DNA of 12,973 nt from Candidatus Dojkabacteria bacterium (GTDB lineage: Bacteria; Patescibacteriota; Dojkabacteria; SC72). The stretch covers positions 1 through 12,973 of the forward strand of contig JAAZAL010000033.1 in assembly GCA_012514355.1 (NCBI GenBank), read 5' to 3'. Positions 1 to 5,782 of this stretch are shown here, piece after piece (within the stretch, counting starts at the first letter, position 1; each line of letters begins with the position of its first letter). The notes beneath the pieces were generated by a model. That model was not told the DNA's origin. It made no database searches and saw only the letters and a list, made by a program, of their open reading frames with translations. Position numbers and translations under genes: made by a program.

Positions 1-484
1 ATTAAGTTTCTTTTCACCAGAAGACTTTACACTAAAGTTAGTAGAGCAAGCTCCTGTATATACAAACAAAGCTAAAGTAGATTTAGTTCTCTCTCCATTT
101 AATATCTCAGACCCATATCTATCAGGAGTAATTAATATAAAAAATAATGGGAATACTATCTTAGACTCTTTTACTTTTAAAAAATCTAAACCCGAAATCA
201 GCGAATATATCGATTATATAGGTAACAATCAAAAAATATTAATACTACCAAATCAAGAGTATGAAATAAAATTTAACATTCCATTTAAAGAGGTAGAAGA
301 GGACTTTTTTGTAGTAATGGACATTAATAGTGGCGTTAGTATAATTGAAGATATCTATGTAAAAAAAGAAATCGAATTAGTAAAAAGTTATTCAGATTTA
401 GATATTTTCTCAAAGCTTCTGTCAATCCTAATATATATAGTTTCATTAGCAGGTATGTTTTTTGTATATAAAAAGGTAAAATAA
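1..484 (+). CDS. C-terminal part of a membrane-anchored extracytoplasmic protein (5' end outside window)
   Basis: An open frame runs in from the left edge (first full codon at 2) and stops with TAA at 482-484, giving about 160 residues. No family is recognised. The visible part looks like one beta-rich extracellular domain (polar and alternating hydrophobic residues, with segments such as 'GVINIKNNGNT' that resemble CARDB/Ig-like adhesin-type repeats). It is followed by a single hydrophobic segment near residues 139-155 and a short basic tail ending KKVK. This is the topology of a type I membrane protein with its C-terminus in the cytoplasm. The next gene begins 4 bp after the stop, so the two probably share a transcript. 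The downstream gene at 902 has the same ectodomain-TM-basic tail plan, which suggests that the products work together at the cell surface. The function is unknown, and the N-terminus, where a signal peptide would lie, cannot be seen. Confidence 0.75.
   Translation, partial: LSFFSPEDFTLKLVEQAPVYTNKAKVDLVLSPFNISDPYLSGVINIKNNGNTILDSFTFKKSKPEISEYIDYIGNNQKILILPNQEYEIKFNIPFKEVEEDFFVVMDINSGVSIIEDIYVKKEIELVKSYSDLDIFSKLLSILIYIVSLAGMFFVYKKVK
477..482 (+). promoter_or_regulatory. -10-like hexamer TAAAAT, 6 nt before the start at 489
   Basis: TAAAAT matches the -10 consensus at 5 of 6 positions and lies inside the end of the upstream gene. Only 6 nt separate it from ATG 489, so a transcript started here would be leaderless. 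No good -35 is visible. In an AT-rich tract a single match means little; its weight comes from the same arrangement at other genes in the window. Confidence 0.35.
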
Positions 485-488
485 AGCA

Positions 489-905
489 ATGAGTAGTCAA
501 ACAGTAATTACAATAGTAATTTTACTTCTCTTAGGACTCCTTTTTTTAGTTGCCTACTTAAATAGTAAAAAGATACCCGCAAGAAAGAAAGAAAAAATAT
601 TTGAGAAAATTGAACTACTCGGTTCTCAAATAAATAGTGATGATGACTATGCAAGAAGAGATGCCATTATTAAATTAGATAATGTCTTAGGAAAAGCTTT
701 AAATATACGATACAACAATGATAGTAGCTGTGGAGATAATCTAAAATTGGGAAAAAAATTGTTTGATAAAAAGAAATATCAACAAATTTGGGATGCACAT
801 AAAATAAGAAATAATATTGTACATAATGATGAAAACATTTCTAGGACCCAAGCTTTAGAAATATTTAAAGTATATAAATTTGCAGTTAAACAAATTCTAA
901 AATGA
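489..905 (+). CDS. Membrane-anchored HEPN-like protein (unknown function)
   Basis: The product is 138 aa. Residues 6-24 form one hydrophobic N-terminal segment, followed by a basic stretch (KK-PARKK), so the rest should be cytoplasmic. The soluble part is predicted mainly helical and has the feature 'WDAHKIRNNIVHN' at 101-113. R107-N-N-I-V-H112 fits the R-x4-6-H signature of HEPN domains, which occur in RNases and in nucleotidyltransferase partners. From memory, similar 'VWEAHK(L/I)RN-IAH' proteins with a preceding 'RRDAII--D--L--AL' helix are common, uncharacterised proteins in Patescibacteria. The gene starts 4 bp after an anchored ectodomain gene and shares an ATGA stop/start (902-905) with the next membrane protein, so all three are probably co-expressed. 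Whether it has RNase activity is not known; a structural or scaffold role is just as possible. ATG 489 is the only start that keeps the membrane segment. Confidence 0.7.
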   Translation: MSSQTVITIVILLLLGLLFLVAYLNSKKIPARKKEKIFEKIELLGSQINSDDDYARRDAIIKLDNVLGKALNIRYNNDSSCGDNLKLGKKLFDKKKYQQIWDAHKIRNNIVHNDENISRTQALEIFKVYKFAVKQILK

Positions 906-1501
906 AAAAAGTATTACTTGTCATTACAATTTTAACTCTCTTCTATTCAACCATATTTGCTCAACAACCTGAACTAAACGGCATTTCAAATGGAATGGAT
1001 ACTATAATAGAGAATACCTCTGAGACATCCTCTCAATACTTTGAAATAGATCTAATTAGAGGAACTCAAAATCCAATTACTAAAAAAATCCCACTTAAGG
1101 TTATTATTAAACCTAAAATTAACTCCTCTAAAACTCAAATACTTTGGAGTGTACCTACGGTATTTACAGTTTCAAAAAACCATCCAGAGTTTGTATCACT
1201 AAATAGAGATCAAACATATACATATACAGCATCTCTAGAACCTAAGAAAGCTGGTCAATACAGTCTTTCTGTGAATGTAATATCTTGGCAAACAGACTCT
1301 AATAAATCTAACAGTGCAAACACCAGTATTAATATAAATAACTCTCTTGTAGTAACACCAATAGAAACAATGTATGTAATCTATATAGTTCTTTTTGTTC
1401 TATTAGTACTAGGAGGAATTGCTATATCAATATTTTTTCTATCTAAGGCTGTAAAAAAATTAGTCAAAAAAGCTAAAATTTGGTTTACTCCCCCTTATTA
1501 A
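902..1501 (+). CDS. Secreted/anchored ectodomain protein with signal peptide and C-terminal TM
   Basis: The product is 199 aa and of unrecognised family. Residues 1-20 look like a Sec signal peptide: a KK start, a hydrophobic core, and 'TIFA' before QQ as a likely signal peptidase I site. There is no lipobox cysteine. Residues of about 45-150 form a beta-rich domain with 'IPLKVIIKPKI' and 'EPKKAGQYSLSVNV', an Ig-like edge-strand pattern. One TM segment follows at about 157-180, then a basic cytoplasmic tail (KAVKKLVKKAK) ending in PPY. The start overlaps the stop of the HEPN-like gene (ATGA at 902-905), so translation is probably coupled; no -10-like hexamer precedes this ATG. The last 17 bp overlap, tail to tail, the XRE regulator on the other strand. 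With the gene at 1-484 it forms a set of two ectodomain proteins around a membrane-bound HEPN-like protein. Confidence 0.7.
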   Translation: MKKVLLVITILTLFYSTIFAQQPELNGISNGMDTIIENTSETSSQYFEIDLIRGTQNPITKKIPLKVIIKPKINSSKTQILWSVPTVFTVSKNHPEFVSLNRDQTYTYTASLEPKKAGQYSLSVNVISWQTDSNKSNSANTSININNSLVVTPIETMYVIYIVLFVLLVLGGIAISIFFLSKAVKKLVKKAKIWFTPPY

Positions 1502-1793
1502 TCACAGCTTTAATTTTTACCAATTCTTCAGAAATCTTTTTATGGTTTCCTATTATAGATTCTAGTTTTTCATTAAGAAGAATATCTTTACCATCAGAAA
1601 CAAAATACTCAATAGGCTTCTCTAATATTTCAGAAATCTTTGGAAGAAGTTCTAAATTAGGATATGATCTTGAAGATTCATATGAACTAATTGTTTTATC
1701 TGATAAACCAAGAGCTAACCCTAGCCCCCTTTGAGAAATATTTTTATCTAATCGAGCAACTTTTAATTTTTCCCCAAAATTTTTAATACCCAT
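1485..1793 (-). CDS. XRE-family helix-turn-helix transcriptional regulator
   Basis: The product is 102 aa. Residues of about 7-64 form a Cro/C1-type HTH (HTH_3): 'FGEKLKVARLDKNISQRGL', a turn at 'LGLSDKTISSYE' where the recognition helix lies, then 'YPNLELLPKISEIL' and 'EYFVSD', the usual end of the domain. Residues of about 70-99 form a charged helix that could mediate dimerisation. The start codon lies 2 bp after the stop of the DUF4214-like gene on the same strand, with neither a Shine-Dalgarno nor a -10 before it. The two genes therefore form a translationally coupled pair read from one promoter near 2341. A palindrome over that promoter (2343-2353) is a natural candidate for autoregulation, but this is inference. 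Its 3' end overlaps the convergent membrane-protein gene by 17 bp. The family assignment is secure; the target genes are unknown. Confidence 0.88.
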   Translation of the reverse strand: MGIKNFGEKLKVARLDKNISQRGLGLALGLSDKTISSYESSRSYPNLELLPKISEILEKPIEYFVSDGKDILLNEKLESIIGNHKKISEELVKIKAVINKGE

Positions 1794-1795
1794 AT

Positions 1796-2335
1796 CTAAA
1801 AGAATGTTTCTATCAAATCAATTACCCTCTCTTTAAAAGATTTTCTATTTATTACTGGAATCCTGTCTATCTTTGTTTTAATATCAAAACCCTCTTGGAA
1901 TTTCTCAGTTTGTGATGGAAAGTTATATGGATTGTTTACTTTCTCTCTAAGCTCATTAATTAAAACATTTTTCTCACGAAGCAATCTTTCAGATTCACTC
2001 ATTTCTTGATTTAAATCAGAAACCTTTTGAGTTAATTTTCTTTCAGATACACGTACAGTTTTAAGTTCTTCTTCAATACCAGGTAATTTTAAGGCCTTTT
2101 CAATTATCTCTTGATGCTCTTTTGATTTTAATAGCTTCTCTCTTATACCTTCTTCCTTTAAAACTCCATACTTGTAATATGCTATCTCTCTACTAGTAGG
2201 CTTCCTGCCTAACACCTCATTGAATACCTTCTCAATCATTGGAACACGATCAGTTGAAATTGAACCAAGAGAAGAGGAACCCCCACGACTAAAGTCATCA
2301 CTCTTATCTTTGAAAAAATCTTCTCCTCCTACCAT
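1796..2335 (-). CDS. DUF4214-like / coiled-coil protein
   Basis: The product is 179 aa. The first ~30 residues are Gly/Ser-rich and probably disordered. Residues of about 36-78 contain 'VFNEVLGRKPTSREIAYY' and 'LLKSKEHQE', which resemble the DUF4214 / phycobilisome-linker-like helical module ('lyr-vLGR-pd--gl-yw ... fl-S-E'). That module is often attached to glycosyltransferases or surface proteins. Residues of about 85-132 are heptad-like and charged and should form a coiled coil ('LNQEMSESERLLREKNVL'). The tail (about 133-179) has no recognised motif. No signal peptide or TM segment is present, so it should be cytoplasmic. It is the first gene of a two-gene unit with the XRE regulator 2 bp downstream, which suggests a linked function such as a partner protein. 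The DUF4214 match is by eye and moderate; the molecular role is unknown. Confidence 0.6.
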   Translation of the reverse strand: MVGGEDFFKDKSDDFSRGGSSSLGSISTDRVPMIEKVFNEVLGRKPTSREIAYYKYGVLKEEGIREKLLKSKEHQEIIEKALKLPGIEEELKTVRVSERKLTQKVSDLNQEMSESERLLREKNVLINELREKVNNPYNFPSQTEKFQEGFDIKTKIDRIPVINRKSFKERVIDLIETFF

Positions 2336-2340
2336 TCTTA

Positions 2341-2346
2341 ATTATA
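2341..2346 (-). promoter_or_regulatory. -10 box TATAAT, 5 nt before the start at 2335
   Basis: Read on the minus strand, a perfect TATAAT is followed by 5 nt (TAAGA) and then ATG 2335. This would place transcription at or next to the A of the start codon. No convincing -35 is present. It would drive the DUF4214-like gene and the XRE regulator. It also lies just downstream of tRNA-Gly, so the operon need not depend on read-through. Confidence 0.5.
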
Positions 2347-2353
2347 CAGTATA
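2343..2353. promoter_or_regulatory. Palindrome TATAC-A-GTATA over the DUF4214/XRE promoter (candidate operator)
   Basis: TATACAGTATA is a perfect inverted repeat with a 1-nt centre. It overlaps the -10 box of the operon that encodes an XRE regulator. XRE repressors commonly bind short palindromes over their own promoter, so autoregulation is a reasonable inference. Short AT-rich palindromes also arise by chance. Confidence 0.3.
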
Positions 2354-2374
2354 TAAAAGGAAAAATCAGTAAAA

Positions 2375-2447
2375 AGCGGGAGACGGGACTCGAACCCGCA
2401 ACCCTCTGTTTGGAAAACAGACATTCTAACCATTGAACTACTCCCGC
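2375..2447 (-). tRNA. tRNA-Gly (anticodon TCC)
   Basis: The minus strand gives a complete cloverleaf. The acceptor stem GCGGGAG pairs perfectly with the 3' CTCCCGC. The D arm is AGTTCAATGGTTAGAAT-like. The anticodon stem TCTGT/ACAGA closes the loop TTTCCAA (anticodon TCC), and the T arm contains GGTTCGAGTCC. The base after the acceptor stem is U, the usual bacterial tRNA-Gly discriminator. The next three bases are TTT, so CCA is not encoded and must be added after transcription. The gene starts 11 bp after the rplS stop on the same strand, with no promoter visible between them, so it is probably processed from an rplS transcript. Confidence 0.96.
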
Positions 2448-2458
2448 TTAAAGATATT

Positions 2459-2911
2459 TTACTCTTGAGATTCACTCTGAGCAACCTCTGGCTGGGTAGG
2501 AACCTCTTCTTGTGCTTCTGCTTCTCCCTCTACTGGTACCTCTACTTCATCCGTTTCATAAACATCTTTAAGATTGCTAATTTTTAATGCTCTCTTCCCA
2601 ACTCTACCTCTTAAATATGTAATTTTTGATCTTCTAACAGTACCTCTTTTAATAATTTCAACTTTCTCAAGCATAGGAGAGTATAAAGGGATAATTTTCT
2701 CAACTCCAACGCCGTAAGATATCTTTCTTACAGTAACAGTTTTAGAAACTCCTAAACCTTTAATACCTATTACTACTCCTTGAAAAACCTGAACTCTTTC
2801 CTTGTTATGCTCTTTAATTTTTAAATACATCTTTACTGTATCACCAACCTTAATATCAGGTCTTTTCTTGTATTGATCTTTCTCAATTTTCTCAAATAAC
2901 TTGTTATCCAT
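2459..2911 (-). CDS. rplS: 50S ribosomal protein L19 with acidic C-terminal tail
   Basis: L19 is a large-subunit protein at the interface with the 30S subunit. Family signatures are clear: 'KVGDTVKMYLKIKE', 'ERVQVFQGVVIG', 'TVRKISYGVGVEKIIPLYSP', 'RGTVRRSKITYLRGRVGK'. The frame stays open upstream to 3001, but the extra 30 residues (hydrophobic, with 'WHILEFYSII') do not belong to L19. I therefore take ATG at 2911, where 'MDNKLFEKI' begins; a -10-like TACTAT lies 7 nt before it. The product is about 150 aa against a usual ~115. The surplus is a Glu/Val/Pro/Gln-rich acidic tail after about residue 116 ('DEVEVPVEGEAEAQEE'), probably disordered. tRNA-Gly follows 11 bp downstream on the same strand. 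gpmI diverges from it across an 88-bp gap. Confidence 0.95.
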   Translation of the reverse strand: MDNKLFEKIEKDQYKKRPDIKVGDTVKMYLKIKEHNKERVQVFQGVVIGIKGLGVSKTVTVRKISYGVGVEKIIPLYSPMLEKVEIIKRGTVRRSKITYLRGRVGKRALKISNLKDVYETDEVEVPVEGEAEAQEEVPTQPEVAQSESQE

Positions 2912-2918
2912 ATCTAAA

Positions 2919-2924
2919 ATAGTA
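2919..2924 (-). promoter_or_regulatory. -10-like TACTAT, 7 nt before the rplS start
   Basis: On the minus strand TACTAT (4 of 6 consensus matches) is followed by 7 nt and ATG 2911. No Shine-Dalgarno is present. The match is weak on its own and is reported for its position. Confidence 0.25.
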
Positions 2925-2984
2925 ATATTTAAATAATAATCGCTTCGTATTATAGAATAAAATTCTAAAATATGCCACAATGTA

Positions 2985-2990
2985 TATAAT
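2985..2990 (+). promoter_or_regulatory. -10 box TATAAT, 9 nt before the gpmI start
   Basis: A perfect TATAAT within TGTATATAAT lies 9 nt upstream of ATG 3000. Transcription about 7 nt beyond the box would leave a leader of only a few nucleotides. No purine-rich ribosome binding site precedes the ATG (AAAACTGCC). A -35 is not obvious. Confidence 0.5.
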
Positions 2991-2999
2991 AAAACTGCC

Positions 3000-4565
3000 A
3001 TGAATCAGAAAAAGAAAGTAATGTTAATAATATTAGATGGTTTAGGAGCTGCTCCTGTACGTAAGGGTAATGCAGTTGTACAGGCCAATCCTCAGAATCT
3101 TTCCTCACTTTGGACTACTAACCCACATACATATCTTCTGGCTTCTGGAGAGGCTGTAGGGCTTCCTAAAGAAGTAAAAGGAAACAGTGAGGTAGGACAT
3201 ATGAATATAGGGGGAGGAAGAACAGTAACTCAAACATTACCCAGAATTAATAAATCAATAGAAAAGGGTTCATATTTTAATAACAATATCCTTAAAGAAG
3301 CACTACAATACGCAACACAAAATAACTCAAGAGTTCATTTACTTGGATTAGCAAGTCAGGGAGCAGTTCACTCACATTTAAGTCATATAACATCAACTAT
3401 ACAATTTTTTTCTAAAAATAACTTCCAAGGCAATCTCTTTATACATGCCTTTACTGATGGAAGAGATTCTCCTATAAATGATGCAAAGAGAAATTTAGAT
3501 TTAATTCAGAAATGTATTGATGAAAACGGGTTGGGTCAGATAGCTTCGCTTTGTGGTAGAGCATGGGCTATGGATAGAAATAACAAATGGGATAGAACTA
3601 AAAAAGCATACGATTTACTAGTATCAAATATAGGTTCAACTTGTGGTTCATACTCTCAATGTTTAATAAATTCATATTCCAAAAATATCTCAGATGAGTT
3701 TGTCGAACCCACTTTATTAGTAAAAGATAGTTATATTAAAAAAAACGATGTTGTAATATTTCTAATCTTTCGACCTGATAGGGCACTACAACTTTCTCAA
3801 GCAATATTTGATGAGAAGTTTGATAAATTCGAAAGAGTAAATATATATCCTATCTTTTTTGCTAGTATGGTGGAGTACAGAAAGGGATTCCCTAAAAAAA
3901 TTCTATTCCCTAAACAGTATATTAACTTACCCTTGGGTAACATTATTTCAACCTACGGATTAAGACAGTTAAGAATATCTGAATCTGAAAAATTCCCTCA
4001 CGTAACATACTTCTTTAATGGTGGAACCTCTATCAGATATACGGGAGAAGATAGGATAGAAGTACCCTCTCCATCTGTATCTACATATGATTTAATGCCT
4101 GAAATGAGTGCACTTAAATTAACAGATATTTTAACTAAACGAATTCAAAGTAATATATATGACTTTGTAGTTGTAAACTTCGCAAACCCAGATATGGTTG
4201 GACACACTGGCAATATACCGGCTACAATTAAAGCGATTTCTACTGTTGATTACTGTGTTAACACTCTGGTAAATGAGTTTACTGCAAGAGGAGGTGTTGT
4301 AATAATTACATCTGATCATGGTAACTCTGAGGAGTTAATCAATATCGATACAAATGAAATGGATACAGAACATTCATATAATCCTGTACCTTTAATAATC
4401 TGTGGCCTCTCTGTAACAACTAACAAATTAAAATATGGAGCTTTGAAAGATATCGCTCCAACTATTTTAAATATAATGGGAATTCCGCTACCTTCAGAAA
4501 TGACAGGAAGTTCACTTCTTTACTCTACTTCGCAAAACATCTTTAACTCCCCTACCTACGTATAA
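3000..4565 (+). CDS. gpmI: 2,3-bisphosphoglycerate-independent phosphoglycerate mutase
   Basis: The enzyme interconverts 3- and 2-phosphoglycerate in glycolysis through a phosphoserine intermediate and needs two Mn(II) ions. At 521 aa it has the normal family length. Visible motifs in order: 'ILDGLG' with metal ligand D13; 'GNSEVGHMNIGGGR' with catalytic S63; 'HAFTDGRDSP'; 'GRAWAMDRNNKWDR' for substrate binding; 'IFRPDRALQ'; 'NFANPDMVGHTG'; 'ITSDHGNSEE'; and 'TEHSYNPVPLI' with the last His ligand. So the phosphatase-like and phosphotransferase domains are both intact. In the RPDRA motif the family usually has Asn-Phe-Arg; here it is Ile-Phe-Arg, one base away from Asn. ATG 3000 has TATAAT just upstream and is divergent from rplS. 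The last 54 bp overlap the DedA gene on the other strand. The ~15-residue tail after 'MTGSSLL' is specific to this protein. Confidence 0.97.
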   Translation: MNQKKKVMLIILDGLGAAPVRKGNAVVQANPQNLSSLWTTNPHTYLLASGEAVGLPKEVKGNSEVGHMNIGGGRTVTQTLPRINKSIEKGSYFNNNILKEALQYATQNNSRVHLLGLASQGAVHSHLSHITSTIQFFSKNNFQGNLFIHAFTDGRDSPINDAKRNLDLIQKCIDENGLGQIASLCGRAWAMDRNNKWDRTKKAYDLLVSNIGSTCGSYSQCLINSYSKNISDEFVEPTLLVKDSYIKKNDVVIFLIFRPDRALQLSQAIFDEKFDKFERVNIYPIFFASMVEYRKGFPKKILFPKQYINLPLGNIISTYGLRQLRISESEKFPHVTYFFNGGTSIRYTGEDRIEVPSPSVSTYDLMPEMSALKLTDILTKRIQSNIYDFVVVNFANPDMVGHTGNIPATIKAISTVDYCVNTLVNEFTARGGVVIITSDHGNSEELINIDTNEMDTEHSYNPVPLIICGLSVTTNKLKYGALKDIAPTILNIMGIPLPSEMTGSSLLYSTSQNIFNSPTYV

Positions 4566-5141
4566 TATAAATAAGAGTATACATACTACAATAATTACTT
4601 TTTCATACTGTCCTACAATACCCCCTATCCTTTCCCAGTGATCCCCTAATATAAATCCTGTATAGGTTAAGACAATATTCCAAATTAAAGAACCAAAAAG
4701 TGTATATATAGTAAATTTAACAAAGTTCATCTTTGCAACTCCTGCAGGAAAAGAAATTAATGTCCGAATTATCGGAATTACCCTTCCAACAAATACTACA
4801 CCATTCACATATTTATTAAACACTTCAAACCCTTTATCTACATCAGATTTTTTAATAAAAAGATATTTCCCATATCTCTCTAAAAATGTTAATACCGGTT
4901 TTTCGCCCCATCTACCAATAAAGTAGAAGGGCAAGGAACCTAGATATGCAGCTAAAGTAGCTACAATAATAACTAAATAAATATTCATACTGCCAATAGA
5001 AGCTACAAAACCACTGAAGGGTAGAATAATTTCACTAGGTATGGGAGCAATAAAACTCTCTAAAAAAACAGAGATAAAGACACCTGGATATCCTAATACT
5101 GATATTACATTTACTAACCAATCAATAATACTTTGAATCAT
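4512..5141 (-). CDS. DedA-family (SNARE-associated/VTT) membrane protein
   Basis: The product is 209 aa, a normal DedA length, with about five hydrophobic segments and re-entrant-type helices. Family features: 'LGYPGVFISVFLESFIAPIPSE' with E28 and E37 in the first conserved segment; 'YFIGRWG'; and 'FVGRVIPIIRTLISFPAG' with R121 and R127, matching the conserved arginines of the family. DedA proteins act in the inner membrane as lipid transporters or flippases; some recycle undecaprenyl phosphate or move phosphatidylethanolamine. The substrate here cannot be told from sequence. The start lies 21 bp after the DUF192 stop on the same strand and has no -10-like hexamer of its own, so it is probably the second gene of that operon. 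The basic tail (KDVLRSRVKK) is encoded within the 54-bp overlap with gpmI. Confidence 0.9.
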   Translation of the reverse strand: MIQSIIDWLVNVISVLGYPGVFISVFLESFIAPIPSEIILPFSGFVASIGSMNIYLVIIVATLAAYLGSLPFYFIGRWGEKPVLTFLERYGKYLFIKKSDVDKGFEVFNKYVNGVVFVGRVIPIIRTLISFPAGVAKMNFVKFTIYTLFGSLIWNIVLTYTGFILGDHWERIGGIVGQYEKVIIVVCILLFILYVGRGVKDVLRSRVKK

Positions 5142-5162
5142 TTAATAGATATTTGAATGAAA

Positions 5163-5690
5163 TTACTCCTCTGATGATATATCAAATATTACTGCATTTC
5201 CAATATCTACCCTATTAATATCTGAAAAACCGCTTTTTACCTCTAATACATATCTAAATTCACTTTCAGGGACAAAATTATTACATGTACTACTACAGGG
5301 TGCTACCTCTTTTAATATGTCTACAATGTAGAAGGATTCACTAATATATATAATATCTAGGGGTATATACATATCCTTCATCCAGAAAGGATATATATCT
5401 GAAGAATCAAAAATAAATAGCATCCCTTGATAATCACCCAAACTCTTTCTGTTTGATAAACCTTGTTGTCGAAGTATTTGAGTATCTGCAATTTCTAAGC
5501 TAACTACAATCTTTTTCCCTTCACTGTTTAAGATCTCTAAAGAGGTAATTTTATTTAGTTTTTCTTCTTCTTTTTTTTCAATTACTGGCTTTGTAAATGA
5601 AATATCAAAAATCTCATATTTAGTTTGAATATAGTAAAGAATTCCAAATACAAATATGAAATAAAAAATGATTTTTAATTGGGTATTCAT
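5163..5690 (-). CDS. Membrane-anchored DUF192 protein
   Basis: The product is 175 aa. Residues 7-21 form an N-terminal hydrophobic segment acting as a signal anchor; a charged linker (EKKEEEK) leads to a DUF192 domain at about 50-172. Family motifs are visible: 'SLEIADTQILRQQGLSNR' (the '-er--GL--R' element), 'GMLFIF' at 89-94, 'PFWMKDMYIPLDIIYI' starting at 101, a Cys pair in 'PCSSTCNNF', and 'YVLEVKSGF'. DUF192 proteins are widespread and mostly extracytoplasmic; their biochemical role is unknown. The Cys pair is conserved in many members. The gene is followed by dedA 21 bp downstream. A TATATT hexamer lies 6 nt before ATG 5690, and the gene is divergent from helD across 92 bp. The family call is confident; no function can be given. 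Confidence 0.9.
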   Translation of the reverse strand: MNTQLKIIFYFIFVFGILYYIQTKYEIFDISFTKPVIEKKEEEKLNKITSLEILNSEGKKIVVSLEIADTQILRQQGLSNRKSLGDYQGMLFIFDSSDIYPFWMKDMYIPLDIIYISESFYIVDILKEVAPCSSTCNNFVPESEFRYVLEVKSGFSDINRVDIGNAVIFDISSEE

Positions 5691-5696
5691 ACTCTA

Positions 5697-5702
5697 AATA
5701 TA
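5697..5702 (-). promoter_or_regulatory. -10-like TATATT, 6 nt before the DUF192 start
   Basis: On the minus strand TATATT (5 of 6 matches to TATAAT) is followed by TAGAGT and ATG 5690. There is no Shine-Dalgarno. An alternative -10, TATACT (minus strand of 5720-5725), lies about 30 nt upstream of the ATG, so a short leader is also possible. Confidence 0.35.
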
Positions 5703-5723
5703 TATAAATTTTAAAAAAAAGTA

Positions 5724-5752
5724 TAGACAAGATAAAATAAATAACGTAAAAT
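5724..5752 (+). promoter_or_regulatory. Candidate sigma-70-type promoter for helD (TAGACA - 17 bp - TAAAAT)
   Basis: TAGACA at 5724-5729 and TAAAAT at 5747-5752 each match consensus at 5 of 6 positions, with the optimal 17-bp spacer. Transcription would start near 5759 and leave a leader of about 24 nt before ATG 5783, with no Shine-Dalgarno in it. It is one of the few promoters here with a recognisable -35. Confidence 0.55.
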
Positions 5753-5782
5753 TGCCTTGCTCTAAATTTGTTTTCCAAATTT

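Noticed and set aside
1480..1734. Open frame on + opposite the XRE regulator
   Set aside because: It overlaps the clear XRE gene on the other strand almost entirely and shows no protein-like features.
4131..4319. Short minus-strand open frame inside gpmI
   Set aside because: It lies within conserved gpmI motifs and the peptide has no recognisable features; it is a chance frame.
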